From positions 310,001-374,000 of the forward strand of contig NZ_CP019985.1 of assembly GCF_002250115.1 (NCBI RefSeq): DNA of 64,000 bases, read 5' to 3'. Below, one piece after another: positions 8,387 to 18,396 of this stretch. Numbering within the stretch: position 1 is the first letter of the stretch; each line of letters starts with the position of its first letter. The position numbers and the translations under genes are program-made. Under the pieces are notes generated by a model. That model made no database searches, was not told the origin of the DNA, and saw only the letters and a program-made list of their open reading frames with translations. Origin of the DNA: Shouchella clausii (GTDB taxonomy: Bacteria > Bacillota > Bacilli > Bacillales > Bacillaceae_D).

Positions 8387-9204
8387 ATATTAGAAATGTT
8401 CAAGAGTTGTTTTCCCCGCCAATGAATCGAGCTGTTGTTTTAGGAATGGCCGAAAGTAATCCATCGAAAGTTGTTGAAAATGTGAAAAAGACAAAGACAA
8501 AAATAGATTTTTGGACAAAAGAAGAATTTGAAAAAGTCATCTCTCTTTTTTATAAGGAAGACTACTATCAACACTTTTTATTTATCTCATTGGGGTTTTT
8601 ATTTATGACAGGTATGCGGATTGGAGAAGCCACTGCAATTCAATGGGAAGATATTGATTTTGACAAAGGGCTGTTATCTATCGATAAAACACTTTACTAT
8701 AAGAATTTGGATAACTATTCTTTTGTAGAACCAAAAACAAAAGCTAGTGTTCGTCATATTGCATTAGATGGGGATACATTAATGTTACTCCACGAATGGA
8801 AGGACGTGCAGCAATCTGTCGTTCAAACCAATTCTGTAATGAGCTATAATGGCATCCCCACACAAAAGCATACGTTAGCGAATGCCATTACACGTTTTTC
8901 AAAAAAAGCTGGGGTTCATCGAATTAGATTACATGCTTTAAGACATTCTCACGCTTCTTTGCTTATTAGTATGGCGAAAACCCATTAAATTAATGACCGC
9001 CTAGGGCAAGAAGATATTGAAACGACACTTGGTACCTATGGACATTTGTATCCAAACAGTAGCTTTGAAGTAGCCCATAAATTAGAAGGTATTATGTCTT
9101 ACCAAATAGCAACAGAAAATGAAGATACTTCACCTAAAAATCAATTCACTGCTCGTTACTTACGTAAAGGTTTAAAAACAAATAATGCAATAACAATGCA
9201 ATGA
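8387..9204 (+). pseudogene. Tn916-type integrase remnant, first element
   Basis: From 8387 the sequence is nearly the same as codons 133 onward of the intact integrase at 24461-25672, up to the TGA at 9202-9204. The N-terminal DNA-binding domains and the whole xis/RNA region are missing: orf8-downstream sequence is joined directly to integrase sequence at about 8380. Further damage is a lost G near 8974 causing a stop at 8986-8988, and a change of the catalytic GHED to GQED. Not functional. It lies immediately inside the first att copy. Confidence 0.85.
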
Positions 9205-9216
9205 AAATAGAGTAAA

Positions 9217-9252
9217 GAGCCGAAACCCTTGTAAACAAAGGGGTTTCAGCTC
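9217..9252 (+). terminator. Integrase terminator, first element
   Basis: GAGCCGAAACCCTT pairs with AAGGGGTTTCAGCTC around a short loop, 12 nt behind the integrase remnant stop. The same hairpin follows the intact integrase at 25685-25720. Confidence 0.7.
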
Positions 9253-9259
9253 TCCTTCT

Positions 9260-9274
9260 ACTACTCCCACTCAA
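9260..9274. repeat. Internal att copy (direct repeat of the guaA 3' end)
   Basis: ACTACTCCCACTCAA is identical to the sequence at the 3' end of guaA (25728-25742, encoding IEWE-stop on the minus strand). It follows the first integrase remnant exactly as the guaA copy follows the intact integrase. It therefore marks the junction of two elements inserted in tandem: right end of the first, left end of the second. Confidence 0.8.
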
Positions 9275-9355
9275 ACAGTGCAGGTGACGCTTTAAGCCTA
9301 TCATACCAACGTTTATCACATCTTCCACTATTCTTGGCGGGGTTTCTGGCGGAAC

Positions 9356-10327
9356 TCATTTTTTTACTGCTTGATTACCATTAAATGATATACCTGATTT
9401 TTTTGCTGTTCGTATGTTAATGTTACCTGTCATCTCTTCCGCAATGAGTTCATCTACGCCTGACCACATATGTGAATAATGCTTTAACGTAATTTCTGGA
9501 CTGGAATGTCCCATGCGCTTCGACAATATCAAAACAGAAATGTTAAATTCATTAATCAGATAAGATGCATGCGAATGACGTAGTCCTTTTGCTTGAATAC
9601 GATGAACATTTGCGAGTTTTGCATAACGTTGAATAATTCTGCCAATTGTTGATTTTATCATTGGTGTTCCATCATAACTAAAAATGAAATCGTCAATTCC
9701 TATTTTGGCTTGTCGTTCTTTCCATACTTTCAAAATCTCTATCGTATCATTATCTAAAGAGATGATTCGCTTTCCATCCTCTGTCTTTGTATAATTTTTC
9801 CTTTGCCAATTGCTCTTGTTTCGTAAATATAGGGAATGATGAACACGAAGTCGCTTGTTTTTAAAGTCTACATCTTCCCACCATAATGCTGTACCTTCAT
9901 TGACACGAAGCCCTGTCATAAAATAAACCCATAACATCACAAAACATAAATGTTCATAAAAATCATCTAGACAAATAACTGATATAACCTTTTCAAATTC
10001 TTTCTTAGTCCAATAAGGAACAACTGCCTTTCCCTTTGGAATAGCTTTCACCTTTTTAGATACATTCATTTCTAGATATTGCATATCCACTGCCATATCT
10101 AAACTTTTACGAAACATACCAAATACTAAACTAGCATATGCTTGGGAATATCCAGCTCCTTTGTCTGAAAGTAGCCAAGTTCGATACCGTTGAACATCTT
10201 CTACAGTTAGAGAGCGAAGTTCTATGTTATAGAAACGATCTCTCATACTTTCTAATGTTCGTTTACGAACATAAAAAGTACTTTCTTCCACCTCTGTTTC
10301 ATATGCAGGAATATATACAGTATCCAT
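9356..10327 (-). pseudogene. Second tyrosine integrase, 5' truncated
   Basis: The 323-residue frame holds most of a Tn916-like integrase: core-binding helices from residue 15 (FYVRKRTLESMRDRFYN), then the catalytic domain with Arg in TGLRVNEG, HxxR in KGLRHSHAS, MGHSSPEIT and the Tyr in LKHYSHMW. The arm-binding N-terminal domain is absent. The frame stays open for about 30 codons above the ATG at 10327 (ending LNDSYGQF) with no start, so the 5' end was deleted. It points opposite to the main integrase and differs strongly from it, so it derives from a third element that once ended here. Confidence 0.7.
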
Positions 10328-10413
10328 GAATTGGCCATATGAATCATTTAAATCAATACTTTCACTTTGAATACATGTATTTGAAGTGAAAATTATTTCA
10401 AAAAATAGAAAAC

Positions 10414-10460
10414 CCTGTATCTTAAATTACTTAATAGTAACATAAGATACAGGCTGATTT
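10414..10460. terminator. Bidirectional terminator
   Basis: CCTGTATCTTA (10414-10424) and TAAGATACAGG (10443-10453) form a perfect 11-bp stem, with T-rich sequence beyond both arms. It separates the integrase remnant from the DUF418 gene. The remaining bases to 10763 show no gene or clear signal. Confidence 0.65.
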
Positions 10461-10763
10461 TTATTCATTGTTATTTAACTAAAGCACCCTTAAATTAAAA
10501 AGTTCACAACAAACCCCTTATAAAATAATCATCAACCATTAGTCTTAATATTACCTTTTGTGAAACTCACGAGATGGAATATTTACATTCTTTGGAATCC
10601 TCATTTTTCATATCATCTTATGACCATCGTACTTTGTGTTAAGGGGGGTGACAAAATTACTTCTGTCTGCTTTTTTATGCTCGTTTAAGAATTAAATCAT
10701 AGTTGTAACAAATACTGTTCCAATTCATCTAGTCATTTTACATAAATAAATCATCTGCCTTTA

Positions 10764-11873
10764 CTAACGATATACCAACCTTCTCAATAACGCATCTGCT
10801 GGCCCCGGTACTTTTTTATCTTCCAAGAATACGGCAATAATCACACCAGTTATCCATATTACTACCGCAGTAAGGATAATTCCTGTATACCCCAGCTTAT
10901 TACCTAATCCAAATGCCACTGGAGATAATAGAATCACTAACAAAGCTTCTTGATACAAATAAAAGGTTAGTGACCTTCTTCCAATAGCAGTAAGCCAGTT
11001 TGTGATTTTAGGAGTTAATTTAGTTGCAGCTATTCCAAATAATGCAATTAAGGAGGTATATCCAATGCCACCGGCTATACCTGTTAGTATTTGAAAAATA
11101 TGCAATGCTGCAAGTATTTTCTCAGACACATTCAATATACCAACAGTAATAGCAGTTAAAGGACTGGCCCCAATTACTGAAATAAGAATGCCAGTTAAAG
11201 CAAATTTTCTCAATTTTGATATATGTTGTTCAGGGTGAGAAATCCAAGTCTTCCTCTCTACTAGCACGCCTAAAAGAATAACAAAAAGGAATGGAAAAAA
11301 TAATAGTTGAACGAGAACAGTAATTGGAAATGCAATAACATTTTCTATTACCATCTCTAAATAATTAACATTTGCTTCTTCTGATAATTCCTTAAACAAA
11401 GAGAGAAACCACCATCCAGTAGAAATGGTTAGGAACGATAGTGTACCTATAACAAATAGAGCTTTTTCCTTAAATCGTTTCGATTTAAAAATCAATCCTT
11501 CTATTAATAGTCCAGCGATCCCATAGAATGCAATGATATCTGCCCCACCTATAAAAACCTGATGTGTGAAGCCAAATAAGATCATGAAGAGCGAGCGTCT
11601 TCGCAATAAACGCTTTGATTCATTTACAGATATCCCTTTATCTAGTTGGCGTTTAACCATTAGTGCTATTCCAAACCCAAATAGTAAAGAAAACGTAACA
11701 AACGCACGACCATCGACAAAGGTTACTACAAACGCCTTAAATAATTGATCTGAGATTGCAGGTTCATTAACTCCCTCTATTAATTTGTGAAAAAGAGGTG
11801 CATGTGCTACAGCGATTAACAAAAGCATAAAGCCACGGCCAATGTCAGGTGTTAAGTAACGCTTGTTATCCAT
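10764..11873 (-). CDS. DUF418 / YeiB-like membrane protein
   Basis: About 369 residues with some nine to ten membrane helices. The start RYLTPDIGRGFMLLLIAVAH and the C-terminal domain ending GPADALLRRLVYR are hallmarks of the DUF418/YeiB family, distantly related to membrane acyltransferases such as heparan-alpha-glucosaminide N-acetyltransferase. ATG 11873 is chosen because AGGTGGAG lies just before it; the longer GTG start overlaps that RBS. It is 53 bp behind the YqeB-like gene and probably cotranscribed. Function unknown. Confidence 0.75.
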   Translation of the reverse strand: MDNKRYLTPDIGRGFMLLLIAVAHAPLFHKLIEGVNEPAISDQLFKAFVVTFVDGRAFVTFSLLFGFGIALMVKRQLDKGISVNESKRLLRRRSLFMILFGFTHQVFIGGADIIAFYGIAGLLIEGLIFKSKRFKEKALFVIGTLSFLTISTGWWFLSLFKELSEEANVNYLEMVIENVIAFPITVLVQLLFFPFLFVILLGVLVERKTWISHPEQHISKLRKFALTGILISVIGASPLTAITVGILNVSEKILAALHIFQILTGIAGGIGYTSLIALFGIAATKLTPKITNWLTAIGRRSLTFYLYQEALLVILLSPVAFGLGNKLGYTGIILTAVVIWITGVIIAVFLEDKKVPGPADALLRRLVYR

Positions 11874-11926
11874 ATACTCCACCTATATTTACACTAAATC
11901 TTATTTTGTCTTTACTATTTACTTGT

Positions 11927-12601
11927 TTAGCCATAAACCTTCCGAACATACTGATTCTCCCCCTGATCTTTCACAACTACTCCCAGCTCATTTAGATCCA
12001 TTTTTAAATTTTTTGCCTTTTTCTTATCACCTTCTCTAATTGCTTTTCTACGTTCATATAAGATGGAATTGACTTTCTCCCCAAGTGTATGATCTTCTAG
12101 GGTCCAAAGATTGAATTCATTTACATAAGGGTCCTGTTCACACCAAGGGTAATGATGATACAGGAAGATTTCTCGTATTTTTTCCTTCTTAATATCCGTC
12201 TTTTCACTCAAAAGTTCTTGACCTTTATGATCCGTAATTACGACCTCATTATCTTCCATGAATATTGCTTTTATCTCAGATTTTTGAATTGTCTTTTCCT
12301 TATCATCTTTATTGATCAATATTTCATGATCGCTTATGTTCATTTTTAGTGCTTCACTATATATTGTTAGTGCTAAAAAAACCCCTATAACTACACCTAC
12401 GAACATCAAAATAATAGACACCCAAAAAGGGTTGAATGATTCCAACAGTTGAATGGCTTTTGAATCAGAAAAGAAGGATATCCTTTTTATAAAATCAAAC
12501 AACTTGGGAAGGAACCAACCTATTGTTCCTAAAACAATAGGAAACAATACTGCAATCAAATTTTCCATAAAGCCCATACCAATTTTGGATGTGTTTCCCA
12601 T
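11927..12601 (-). CDS. YqeB-like membrane protein
   Basis: A 224-residue protein with two N-terminal membrane helices (about residues 13-32 and 59-80), a soluble PH-like middle part (HEILINKDDKEKTIQ) and a C-terminal helical segment (NSILYERRKAIREGDKKKA then LGVVVKD). The arrangement resembles B. subtilis YqeB, of unknown function. A GGAGG stands upstream of the ATG. Upstream of DUF418 on the same strand and downstream of a TetR gene, so the three may form a small regulated cargo cassette. Confidence 0.5.
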   Translation of the reverse strand: MGNTSKIGMGFMENLIAVLFPIVLGTIGWFLPKLFDFIKRISFFSDSKAIQLLESFNPFWVSIILMFVGVVIGVFLALTIYSEALKMNISDHEILINKDDKEKTIQKSEIKAIFMEDNEVVITDHKGQELLSEKTDIKKEKIREIFLYHHYPWCEQDPYVNEFNLWTLEDHTLGEKVNSILYERRKAIREGDKKKAKNLKMDLNELGVVVKDQGENQYVRKVYG

Positions 12602-12786
12602 TAAAATTATTACCTCCTCCGAGAATTTTACTTATAAGATAGTTGAACTAAGATTTATGGAGTATTTTGGTTTGGACGACAAGAATATTAAATACAAGAG
12701 AGTAAAGAATAACTTATTGAATATATATAATTGGCATTCAAAATGTATCTCTTACTATTGAATTAATGGAAATAGTCCTTTTGTTT

Positions 12787-13383
12787 TTACAAGACTATTT
12801 TTGTTATCATTCTGGTTAAATGATCCTTATATTTTTCAAAACTAAAGGAATTATTCTGAGATAGCATGCTTTCCTCTATTGCGCCTTGAATCAAGACGCA
12901 CATCATTTCTACATCAAATTCATTAGAAAACTCTTGTCTCTTTTGCCCCTCTAATAAAATATCTTTGAGCAATGCATTTAACAGATCTTCTTCGTCATCA
13001 TCAGCTTTATAATATGGCACACCTTCTTCATTTTTAGCATTAAAGACAATTTCGATTAATGCGATATTATTTTTATAATGTGCTACTTGGTAAGCCAAAC
13101 TAGCTTCAATATATGCTTTCAATTGTGAAATAGACGTTTCTTCTTGAACAACCTTTCCACTAATAAAATCTAATTTTTTGTTAAGTAAATACAGTAAGGT
13201 TTGATTGATTAAATCCATTTTGCCAGAAAAATGATACGAAATTAATCCTGTACTTACGTTTGCCATTTTAGCTACTTTGGTTAAACTGACATTTGTATAA
13301 CCATATTCGTCAAGTGTATCAATGCAAGCTTGAATAATCTGTTCACTTCGTGCTTTAGCAATAAAAGATTGTTTATCTTCCAA
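12787..13383 (-). CDS. TetR/AcrR family transcriptional regulator
   Basis: A TetR regulator of about 198 residues: HTH in the first 60 residues (QIIQACIDTLDEYGYTN, then VAKMANVSTGLISYHF) and a BetI-like all-helical C-terminal domain. The TTG at 13383 is preferred because AAAGGGAG lies 6 nt upstream; the first TTG (13416) has no RBS. TTGATTAATCAA, a perfect 12-bp palindrome at 13405-13416, could be its operator. It sits 185 bp upstream of the YqeB-like/DUF418 pair on the same strand. Ligand unknown. Confidence 0.8.
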   Translation of the reverse strand: MEDKQSFIAKARSEQIIQACIDTLDEYGYTNVSLTKVAKMANVSTGLISYHFSGKMDLINQTLLYLLNKKLDFISGKVVQEETSISQLKAYIEASLAYQVAHYKNNIALIEIVFNAKNEEGVPYYKADDDEEDLLNALLKDILLEGQKRQEFSNEFDVEMMCVLIQGAIEESMLSQNNSFSFEKYKDHLTRMITKIVL

Positions 13384-13539
13384 CAGAATCTCCCTTTCTA
13401 CAATTTGATTAATCAATTTTTATTTTGGTTGAACAATTAATTTTATTTTAGTATATATTTCTTGTCCCTGTCAACACAAAAGTAATACGCAATCCACTTC
13501 GAATTAATATATAGTTGAACCACACGCATTCTCACACTA

Positions 13540-13798
13540 ACCTGCCTTGACGAAAGAGACCGCCTTACTGAAATCTCCTCGTTGTTTAAAAGCACCTGTT
13601 AGTAAATAAAGTGATTTATATTCTATTTTCTCTCTCTGTATTTTTTAACATTCTCTACAAGTATTCATCTAATTGTCTTTAGGAATACTAAGCGTTTCCC
13701 AATTATATTCTTTATTTGCTTTCCAACATAAACAATCCGATATGGTAAGTATAATGAGCAATTTGTCTTTCGATTGGATCGATTACTATAGCTTTCAC
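13540..13798 (-). pseudogene. Degraded gene, possibly a TPR-type regulator
   Basis: The 640-base gap 13384-14022 holds no intact gene. On the minus strand three short frames look coding: MKAIVIDPIERQIAHYTYHI from a GTG at 13798, then (one frame over) KEYNWETLSIPKDN, then KSLYLLTGAFKQRGDFSKAV ending in a stop near 13541. The last resembles a tetratricopeptide repeat of HTH-TPR or Rap-like regulators. They are in the same order and strand, consistent with one gene broken by several frameshifts. Weak evidence. Confidence 0.3.
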
Positions 13799-14066
13799 CA
13801 CAGATTTTAATAACTATCAATATATGCTCTTATTTGGAGTTAAACAATATATTCCATCCCTCTTCCCAAATTAAAATCATTTCTTTCTGTGATATTTTAT
13901 CTATAAATTCCTGGTCTCTGTTTCTATTTAAATTTTTGTTGAACTACTATTAAATACTCATTACTAATATTCACCGAAACACTCCTTCATTTAAGAATCT
14001 ATCTCTATAACAACCCTTTAATTGTAGACGTCAAGTTGAAATTTACACTTTTTGCTCGTTTCCTTT

Positions 14067-14834
14067 TTACACATCTGCTGAAAAAATGCTCTTCCGATTT
14101 TTCATCCTGTGACTTCTCTCTTCTTCGCCACCATGGATCACTTCCACACGATGAAGTAAGCGATCTAAAATCGCAGTGGTGATGCCTTGGTCTCCGATTA
14201 AATTGCCCCATTCATCTGGACTCTTATTTGATGTCAGGATAATCGAACTTCGTTCGTATAAATGGTTAATTAAATGAAAGAATAGGTTTGCTTCTCTCTG
14301 GTCCATGGCCATATACATTAAATCATCAATAATCACTAAGTCGGCATTTCTAATTCTCTTAAGCTGAACTTTAGATTTGTTCAGGTATTCTTCTGATTTT
14401 AGAAGCTGCACCAGTTCACCCATTGTAGCGAAATAAACATTAAACCCTCTGTAAACAGCCTCAAGTCCAAGTCCAATTGCGATATACGTTTTACCGATGC
14501 CAGGAGGCCCTAAAAGGATAAGATTATAGTGTTGCTCCAGCCAGCTTAATTCTCGGAGTTGAGAAAGCTGACGAGCCGTCAGAACGTTTTGTCCTTTCAG
14601 CTCAAACTCGTCTAATGACTTCACGAAAGGGAAGCGTGCCCATTTCATTCTTTTCTCAAGGCTTTTCTCTTCGCGTTTGGCTAATTCATATCGAGTGAGA
14701 GACTCTAAAAATTCCAAGTAGGTCCATGATGCTTTTTCAGCTTCGCGAAGAAGCTGTGGCAGCTCCTCCGCAGTCTCTGCTAGGCGTAGCTGACGAAAGT
14801 GATCTTGTAGTTCATGTACGGTTTTGTTCATCAT
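14067..14834 (-). CDS. istB: IS21 helper ATPase IstB
   Basis: A 255-residue AAA+ ATPase of the IstB/DnaC type: N-terminal helical domain to about residue 95, Walker A GPPGIGKT at about 109-116, Walker B LVIIDD at about 168-173, and sensor region SIILTSNKSPDEWG. IstB forms oligomers on target DNA and stimulates the IstA transposase. The start overlaps the istA stop by 4 nt (ATGA type), indicating translational coupling. The C-terminus (MKNRKSIFSADV) is complete and close to the IS end. Confidence 0.9.
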   Translation of the reverse strand: MMNKTVHELQDHFRQLRLAETAEELPQLLREAEKASWTYLEFLESLTRYELAKREEKSLEKRMKWARFPFVKSLDEFELKGQNVLTARQLSQLRELSWLEQHYNLILLGPPGIGKTYIAIGLGLEAVYRGFNVYFATMGELVQLLKSEEYLNKSKVQLKRIRNADLVIIDDLMYMAMDQREANLFFHLINHLYERSSIILTSNKSPDEWGNLIGDQGITTAILDRLLHRVEVIHGGEEERSHRMKNRKSIFSADV

Positions 14835-16390
14835 GTTCTACCTCCTAAAATGCTAGTATAGGCATTTAGAGAACGGGTAGAGGCTTTGAGATGAGAATGG
14901 TTTGGCGGACTCGTGTAAAAAGATTGTGCTTCTTCAATCGGCTCATCTCGTAAAGCATCAAGGTGATGAGCGATATCGCGAAAGTCATTCGCATTGTAAA
15001 GCTTTTCTGTCGTACACTTGGCCAAAACAGTATCAATTATAGCCGGGTATTGTTGGCTCACCTTATGAATAATTGTAAACTGATCTCTCCGATACCTCGG
15101 GTATCTTTGGCTAATCTCATCTAAATAGGCAGCTGCCTGAACCTGATCTTTAAAGTGAGAGAGGAGACGTTGTTTAAACTCTTCTACACCTTTGGAGCGA
15201 TCACGAGTATGGTGACGGTTTTGAATCAGCTTTCCCTTTTCAGAGCTGATCCTATGCTCGGCAATCACTTCACCATTTGCTTCTTTGCGGATGATCAGGG
15301 CGTTGTGATCTTCTTCCCTTATTTCAATCCACACAAGATTCTCACTCCTATTTTGATAAGTCCCCAGTGGGACAGAGTAACGGTTTGACTTGTACCGGAT
15401 CGTATTGTCCTTACTAACACTTCTTGTTATACTTTGGTTATGGGTACTTTCATATGAAAGTAACGAAGAGACTGGCTGTAAGTGTTGCTTTTCGAGGAGA
15501 AACACTTCTGCTGGTCTTTTTTTCGTTGTCTGGTGAACCTGGTGGTTTCCCGTACGCTTGAGCCATTGCCTTGCCCGTTCATTCCAATCTTCTATATCTC
15601 TAAACACACGACTGTCAGCGAAGTTGCCTTTTATGTATTTCACTACATTTTCAATCATCCCTTTAGATTCTGGATCCGCTCTTCGGCAAAGGTGAACGTT
15701 GAATTTACGCTCGTTTACATAGCTTTGAAACTCAGCTGTTAAAAGTAGTTGACCTGCATTTTCACTTACTGAGATTAAGTGATCCTGATCATAGACAATT
15801 TCTTCGGTTCGTCCTCCATAGAACTGGAAGGCATGTTCGTGACAACGAATCGCATCTCTTGTGGTGAATGGACGTGCTTGCCATTCCATATATTTTTGTC
15901 GCGAGTGAACGAGTACAAAGGCAATAAAGTACAGTTTGATTTCCTTGTTGTTCACTGTTTTCTGTTTTGTTTCTCCCCAGTCTACCTGGAGTTGTTTACC
16001 CATTGGTTGTTCAGGAACTGCTTCGTATTGCCGGACAATCCCCTTTTTCTCAATCTGATAAACTTCTCGCACCCCCCTCACATATGTTCTTACAGTACTT
16101 CCGCCGACCACTAGGTCGGGGTATCTTTCTAAAAGCCAATCATGGATCTGAGCACTACTTAGGTGGGGATACTCTTCGAGCCAGGCCAGTATCCAGTCCT
16201 TATAGTGATCTAGTTTTTTCTTCTTTCCCAAGGGCTGTTCAGTATACGCCTTTGCCTCATCGAATGTCATTTCTAAGTACTTATAGACAGTCGGTCTTGA
16301 GATTTTAAGCTCCTTAGCGATTTGCGCTACTTTAAACTTTCTCTTATGTAATTCCTGAATCTTAATATATAACACTAACTTCTCCTCCAA
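14831..16390 (-). CDS. istA: IS21 transposase IstA
   Basis: A 519-residue DDE transposase. Residues 13-50 hold a helix-turn-helix (FKVAQIAKELKISRPTVYKY), followed by an rve-type core with the Asp of LQVDWGETK, the Asp of EEIVYDQDH and the Glu of SKGMIENVVK, and a Mu-type C-terminal beta-barrel-like region. It cuts and joins IS ends with help of IstB encoded downstream. Length and motif order are those of full-length IstA, so the IS may be active. Confidence 0.9.
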   Translation of the reverse strand: MEEKLVLYIKIQELHKRKFKVAQIAKELKISRPTVYKYLEMTFDEAKAYTEQPLGKKKKLDHYKDWILAWLEEYPHLSSAQIHDWLLERYPDLVVGGSTVRTYVRGVREVYQIEKKGIVRQYEAVPEQPMGKQLQVDWGETKQKTVNNKEIKLYFIAFVLVHSRQKYMEWQARPFTTRDAIRCHEHAFQFYGGRTEEIVYDQDHLISVSENAGQLLLTAEFQSYVNERKFNVHLCRRADPESKGMIENVVKYIKGNFADSRVFRDIEDWNERARQWLKRTGNHQVHQTTKKRPAEVFLLEKQHLQPVSSLLSYESTHNQSITRSVSKDNTIRYKSNRYSVPLGTYQNRSENLVWIEIREEDHNALIIRKEANGEVIAEHRISSEKGKLIQNRHHTRDRSKGVEEFKQRLLSHFKDQVQAAAYLDEISQRYPRYRRDQFTIIHKVSQQYPAIIDTVLAKCTTEKLYNANDFRDIAHHLDALRDEPIEEAQSFYTSPPNHSHLKASTRSLNAYTSILGGRT

Positions 16391-16502
16391 GATCCTAACC
16401 CCCAGTAAAATAACATCACGATCTATTTTACTAAAGAGGTAGATTGATTGAGCAAAAGTGTAAAATCTTATCGATCAAAAAGTGTCAACTTTATTCTAGC
16501 GT

Positions 16503-18111
16503 TTACATTTTTATGTCTTCAGGTGAAAATGTACCATTTTCAGTGTTAATGACGGCGTACTTTCTTATATTTACCGCCATTAACGCAAATCCCATTTCGT
16601 TATGCACTTGGGGTTTTCCTCGAACCGACATTCGAGTGAAACCTAAATTAGCCTTCAAAAATCCGAAAAATGGCTCAACATCTATTTTACGTTTCCCGTA
16701 AACTTCGCCTGTTTCTTCGTTTGAAAGCTTTTGTCTTATATATTCTTTTTGAGATTCCCATTTTTCATTATAAAACAACTTTCTGTTTTTACCTTCTGTT
16801 GCTTTTGTACAGAAAGAGCGTAATGGGCAATCCGTACAATCTTCACATTCGTATACTTTAAAGTTTCGTTTAAATCCATATTTATCTTTTCGATTGGATT
16901 GATATGCAAAATATAATCTGCGATTATTTGGACAAATAAACGAACCTGTTTCGCCATCATATTGCCAGTTTGCCGTTTTAAATGGATCATTCTTAAACTT
17001 CTTTTTCTTCTCTTTTCTATATTGATTATATGTAATAAGTGGAATTCGCTTACGCACATTTAATACATTATCATAGTTTTGTTCACTACCATATCCGGCA
17101 TCGGCAACGATATATTGTGGTAGTTCGAAATAATTATCTTCTATATTATTTAAAAACGGAATCAAAGTGCGTGTATCTGTTGGGTTCGGAAATATATCAT
17201 AAGCTAATGCATACTGACCTTCGGTAGCTACTTGTAGGTTGTACCCAGCTTTTAATTGTCCATTCTGCATATAGTCATCTTTCATTCGCATAAAAGTTGC
17301 ATCGTGATCTGTTTTGGAATAACTGTTTCTATCTTTAAATATTTCCATATCGCGTTGATATTTTGGTTTGCGCATTAAAAAATTTGTAAAATGCTTACGA
17401 TATTTCTTTGGTTCCTTGCGCTCTGAGCGCAATTGTTTACGTTCACTTGTTATATCCGATTCATCAATTTTCTTCGTGTATGTATCAATCGTGTCATCTA
17501 ATTTTTTAACAATAGATTCTAATTCCTCAACCGAAAGTTCCTGTTCATTTTCACGTTCAATTGATGGAATAATTTCCTTTTCTAACAGCTCATCATACAT
17601 TGCGTTTGACTTCTCAATCAAATTGGAACTATATCTTTCAATGGATTTACGCCAAACGAAAGTAAATTTATTAGCGTTTGCCTCTATTTTTGTACCATCA
17701 ATAAAGAGAGCTTCTGCATCTATCTCTTCTTCTTGAACAAGTTTAGAACGGAATTGTACAAAGCATTGTCGCAACAATTCAGCTACTAAAGGATTTGTAC
17801 GAAATCGATTTATGGTGCGATAGGTAGGCTCGTATCCTTGAGCTAACCACATCATACGGATACTGTCTTTGAGTAATGCTTCTATTTTCCGTCCGGAAAA
17901 TACAGACTGAGTATATGCGCATAAAATAATTTTCATCATCATACGTGGATGATAAGCTGGACAACCTGTACTGCGTTCAAATTTTTGAAAAGATTTTGCA
18001 GGAATACTTTCAATTAAATCATTCACTGCAAAGGCAATATCATTTTTTTTCTAATTTAATTTCTAAATCTAAAGGCAAAACGACTTGATTTATGCTATAA
18101 TATTTATACAA
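16503..18111 (-). pseudogene. IS1182-family transposase with N-terminal frameshift
   Basis: The main frame (18026 to 16503) encodes 507 residues: DUF772-type N-domain, first Asp in LFIDGTKIEAN, YIVADAGYGSEQN with the second, CEDCTDCPL-CxxC cluster, and the Glu in KIDVEPFFGFLK. A TTG at 18111 with GGAGGTG upstream begins YKYYSINQVVLPLDLEIKL in another frame; one extra A in an A8 run near 18044-18052 separates the two. The stop codon TAA at 16503-16505 is supplied by the IS21 right end, so the original C-terminus may have been longer. Full-length transposase needs a shift at the A-run. Confidence 0.8.
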
Positions 18112-18280
18112 AAGAGCACCTCCGTAAGTTATTGTGTCGTTACTTTAATTTTACCAGAAGGTGTTCTTTTTGTTTAGCTATTTTTTGGAATAATCAACTA
18201 ATTTTCAAGAAATATAAAACGGAAATCCAGCAAGTGCTGAACTTCCGTTTTTCTATTTAGCTGAGTTTTGTCCCAGCCTC
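16508..18280 (-). mobile_element. IS1182-family element, one end replaced by IS21
   Basis: On the minus strand the element starts with GAGGCTGGGACAAAACTC (18263-18280), the terminal sequence common in IS1182 relatives, followed by a hairpin (AAACGGAA...TTCCGTTT, about 18218-18250) typical of their ends. The other end is not visible: the sequence runs into the IS21 element at 16507 and no matching terminal repeat is found left of it. Confidence 0.65.
18110..18170. promoter_or_regulatory. Inverted repeat hiding the IS1182 transposase RBS
   Basis: AAAAGAGCACCTCC (18110-18123) covers the RBS GGAGGTG and the TTG start. GAAGGTGTTCTTTT (18157-18170) can pair with it over 12 of 14 positions. As in the unrelated IS at 2704-4052, a transcript entering from outside would fold and block translation. 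Confidence 0.5.
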
Positions 18281-18396
18281 TTGTTTCTTGCAGCATTGAA
18301 GAAGTAATAGTATCAAATCGACGCATTACAGTTGTTGGAGATGACAAAGGAATTCATAACAAAGACCCTCCCGAACATTCGAGAGATGTTTCGCTC

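Larger units (their letters stand above)
14023..16507 (-). mobile_element. IS21-family insertion sequence, complete
   Basis: The element is about 2485 bp. Its ends are TGTAGACG... (from 14023) and, read from the other side, TGTAAACG... (from 16507). Each is followed by a GTTGA-CACTTTTTG-type repeat, and a second CACTTTTGCTC-like copy lies further in, as usual for the multiple terminal repeats of IS21 elements. It carries istA and istB intact. The right end falls on the stop codon of the neighbouring IS1182 transposase. I cannot define a target duplication with certainty. Confidence 0.75.

Noticed and set aside
15155..16308. Several plus-strand frames opposite istA
   Set aside because: Antisense shadows of a well-supported transposase.
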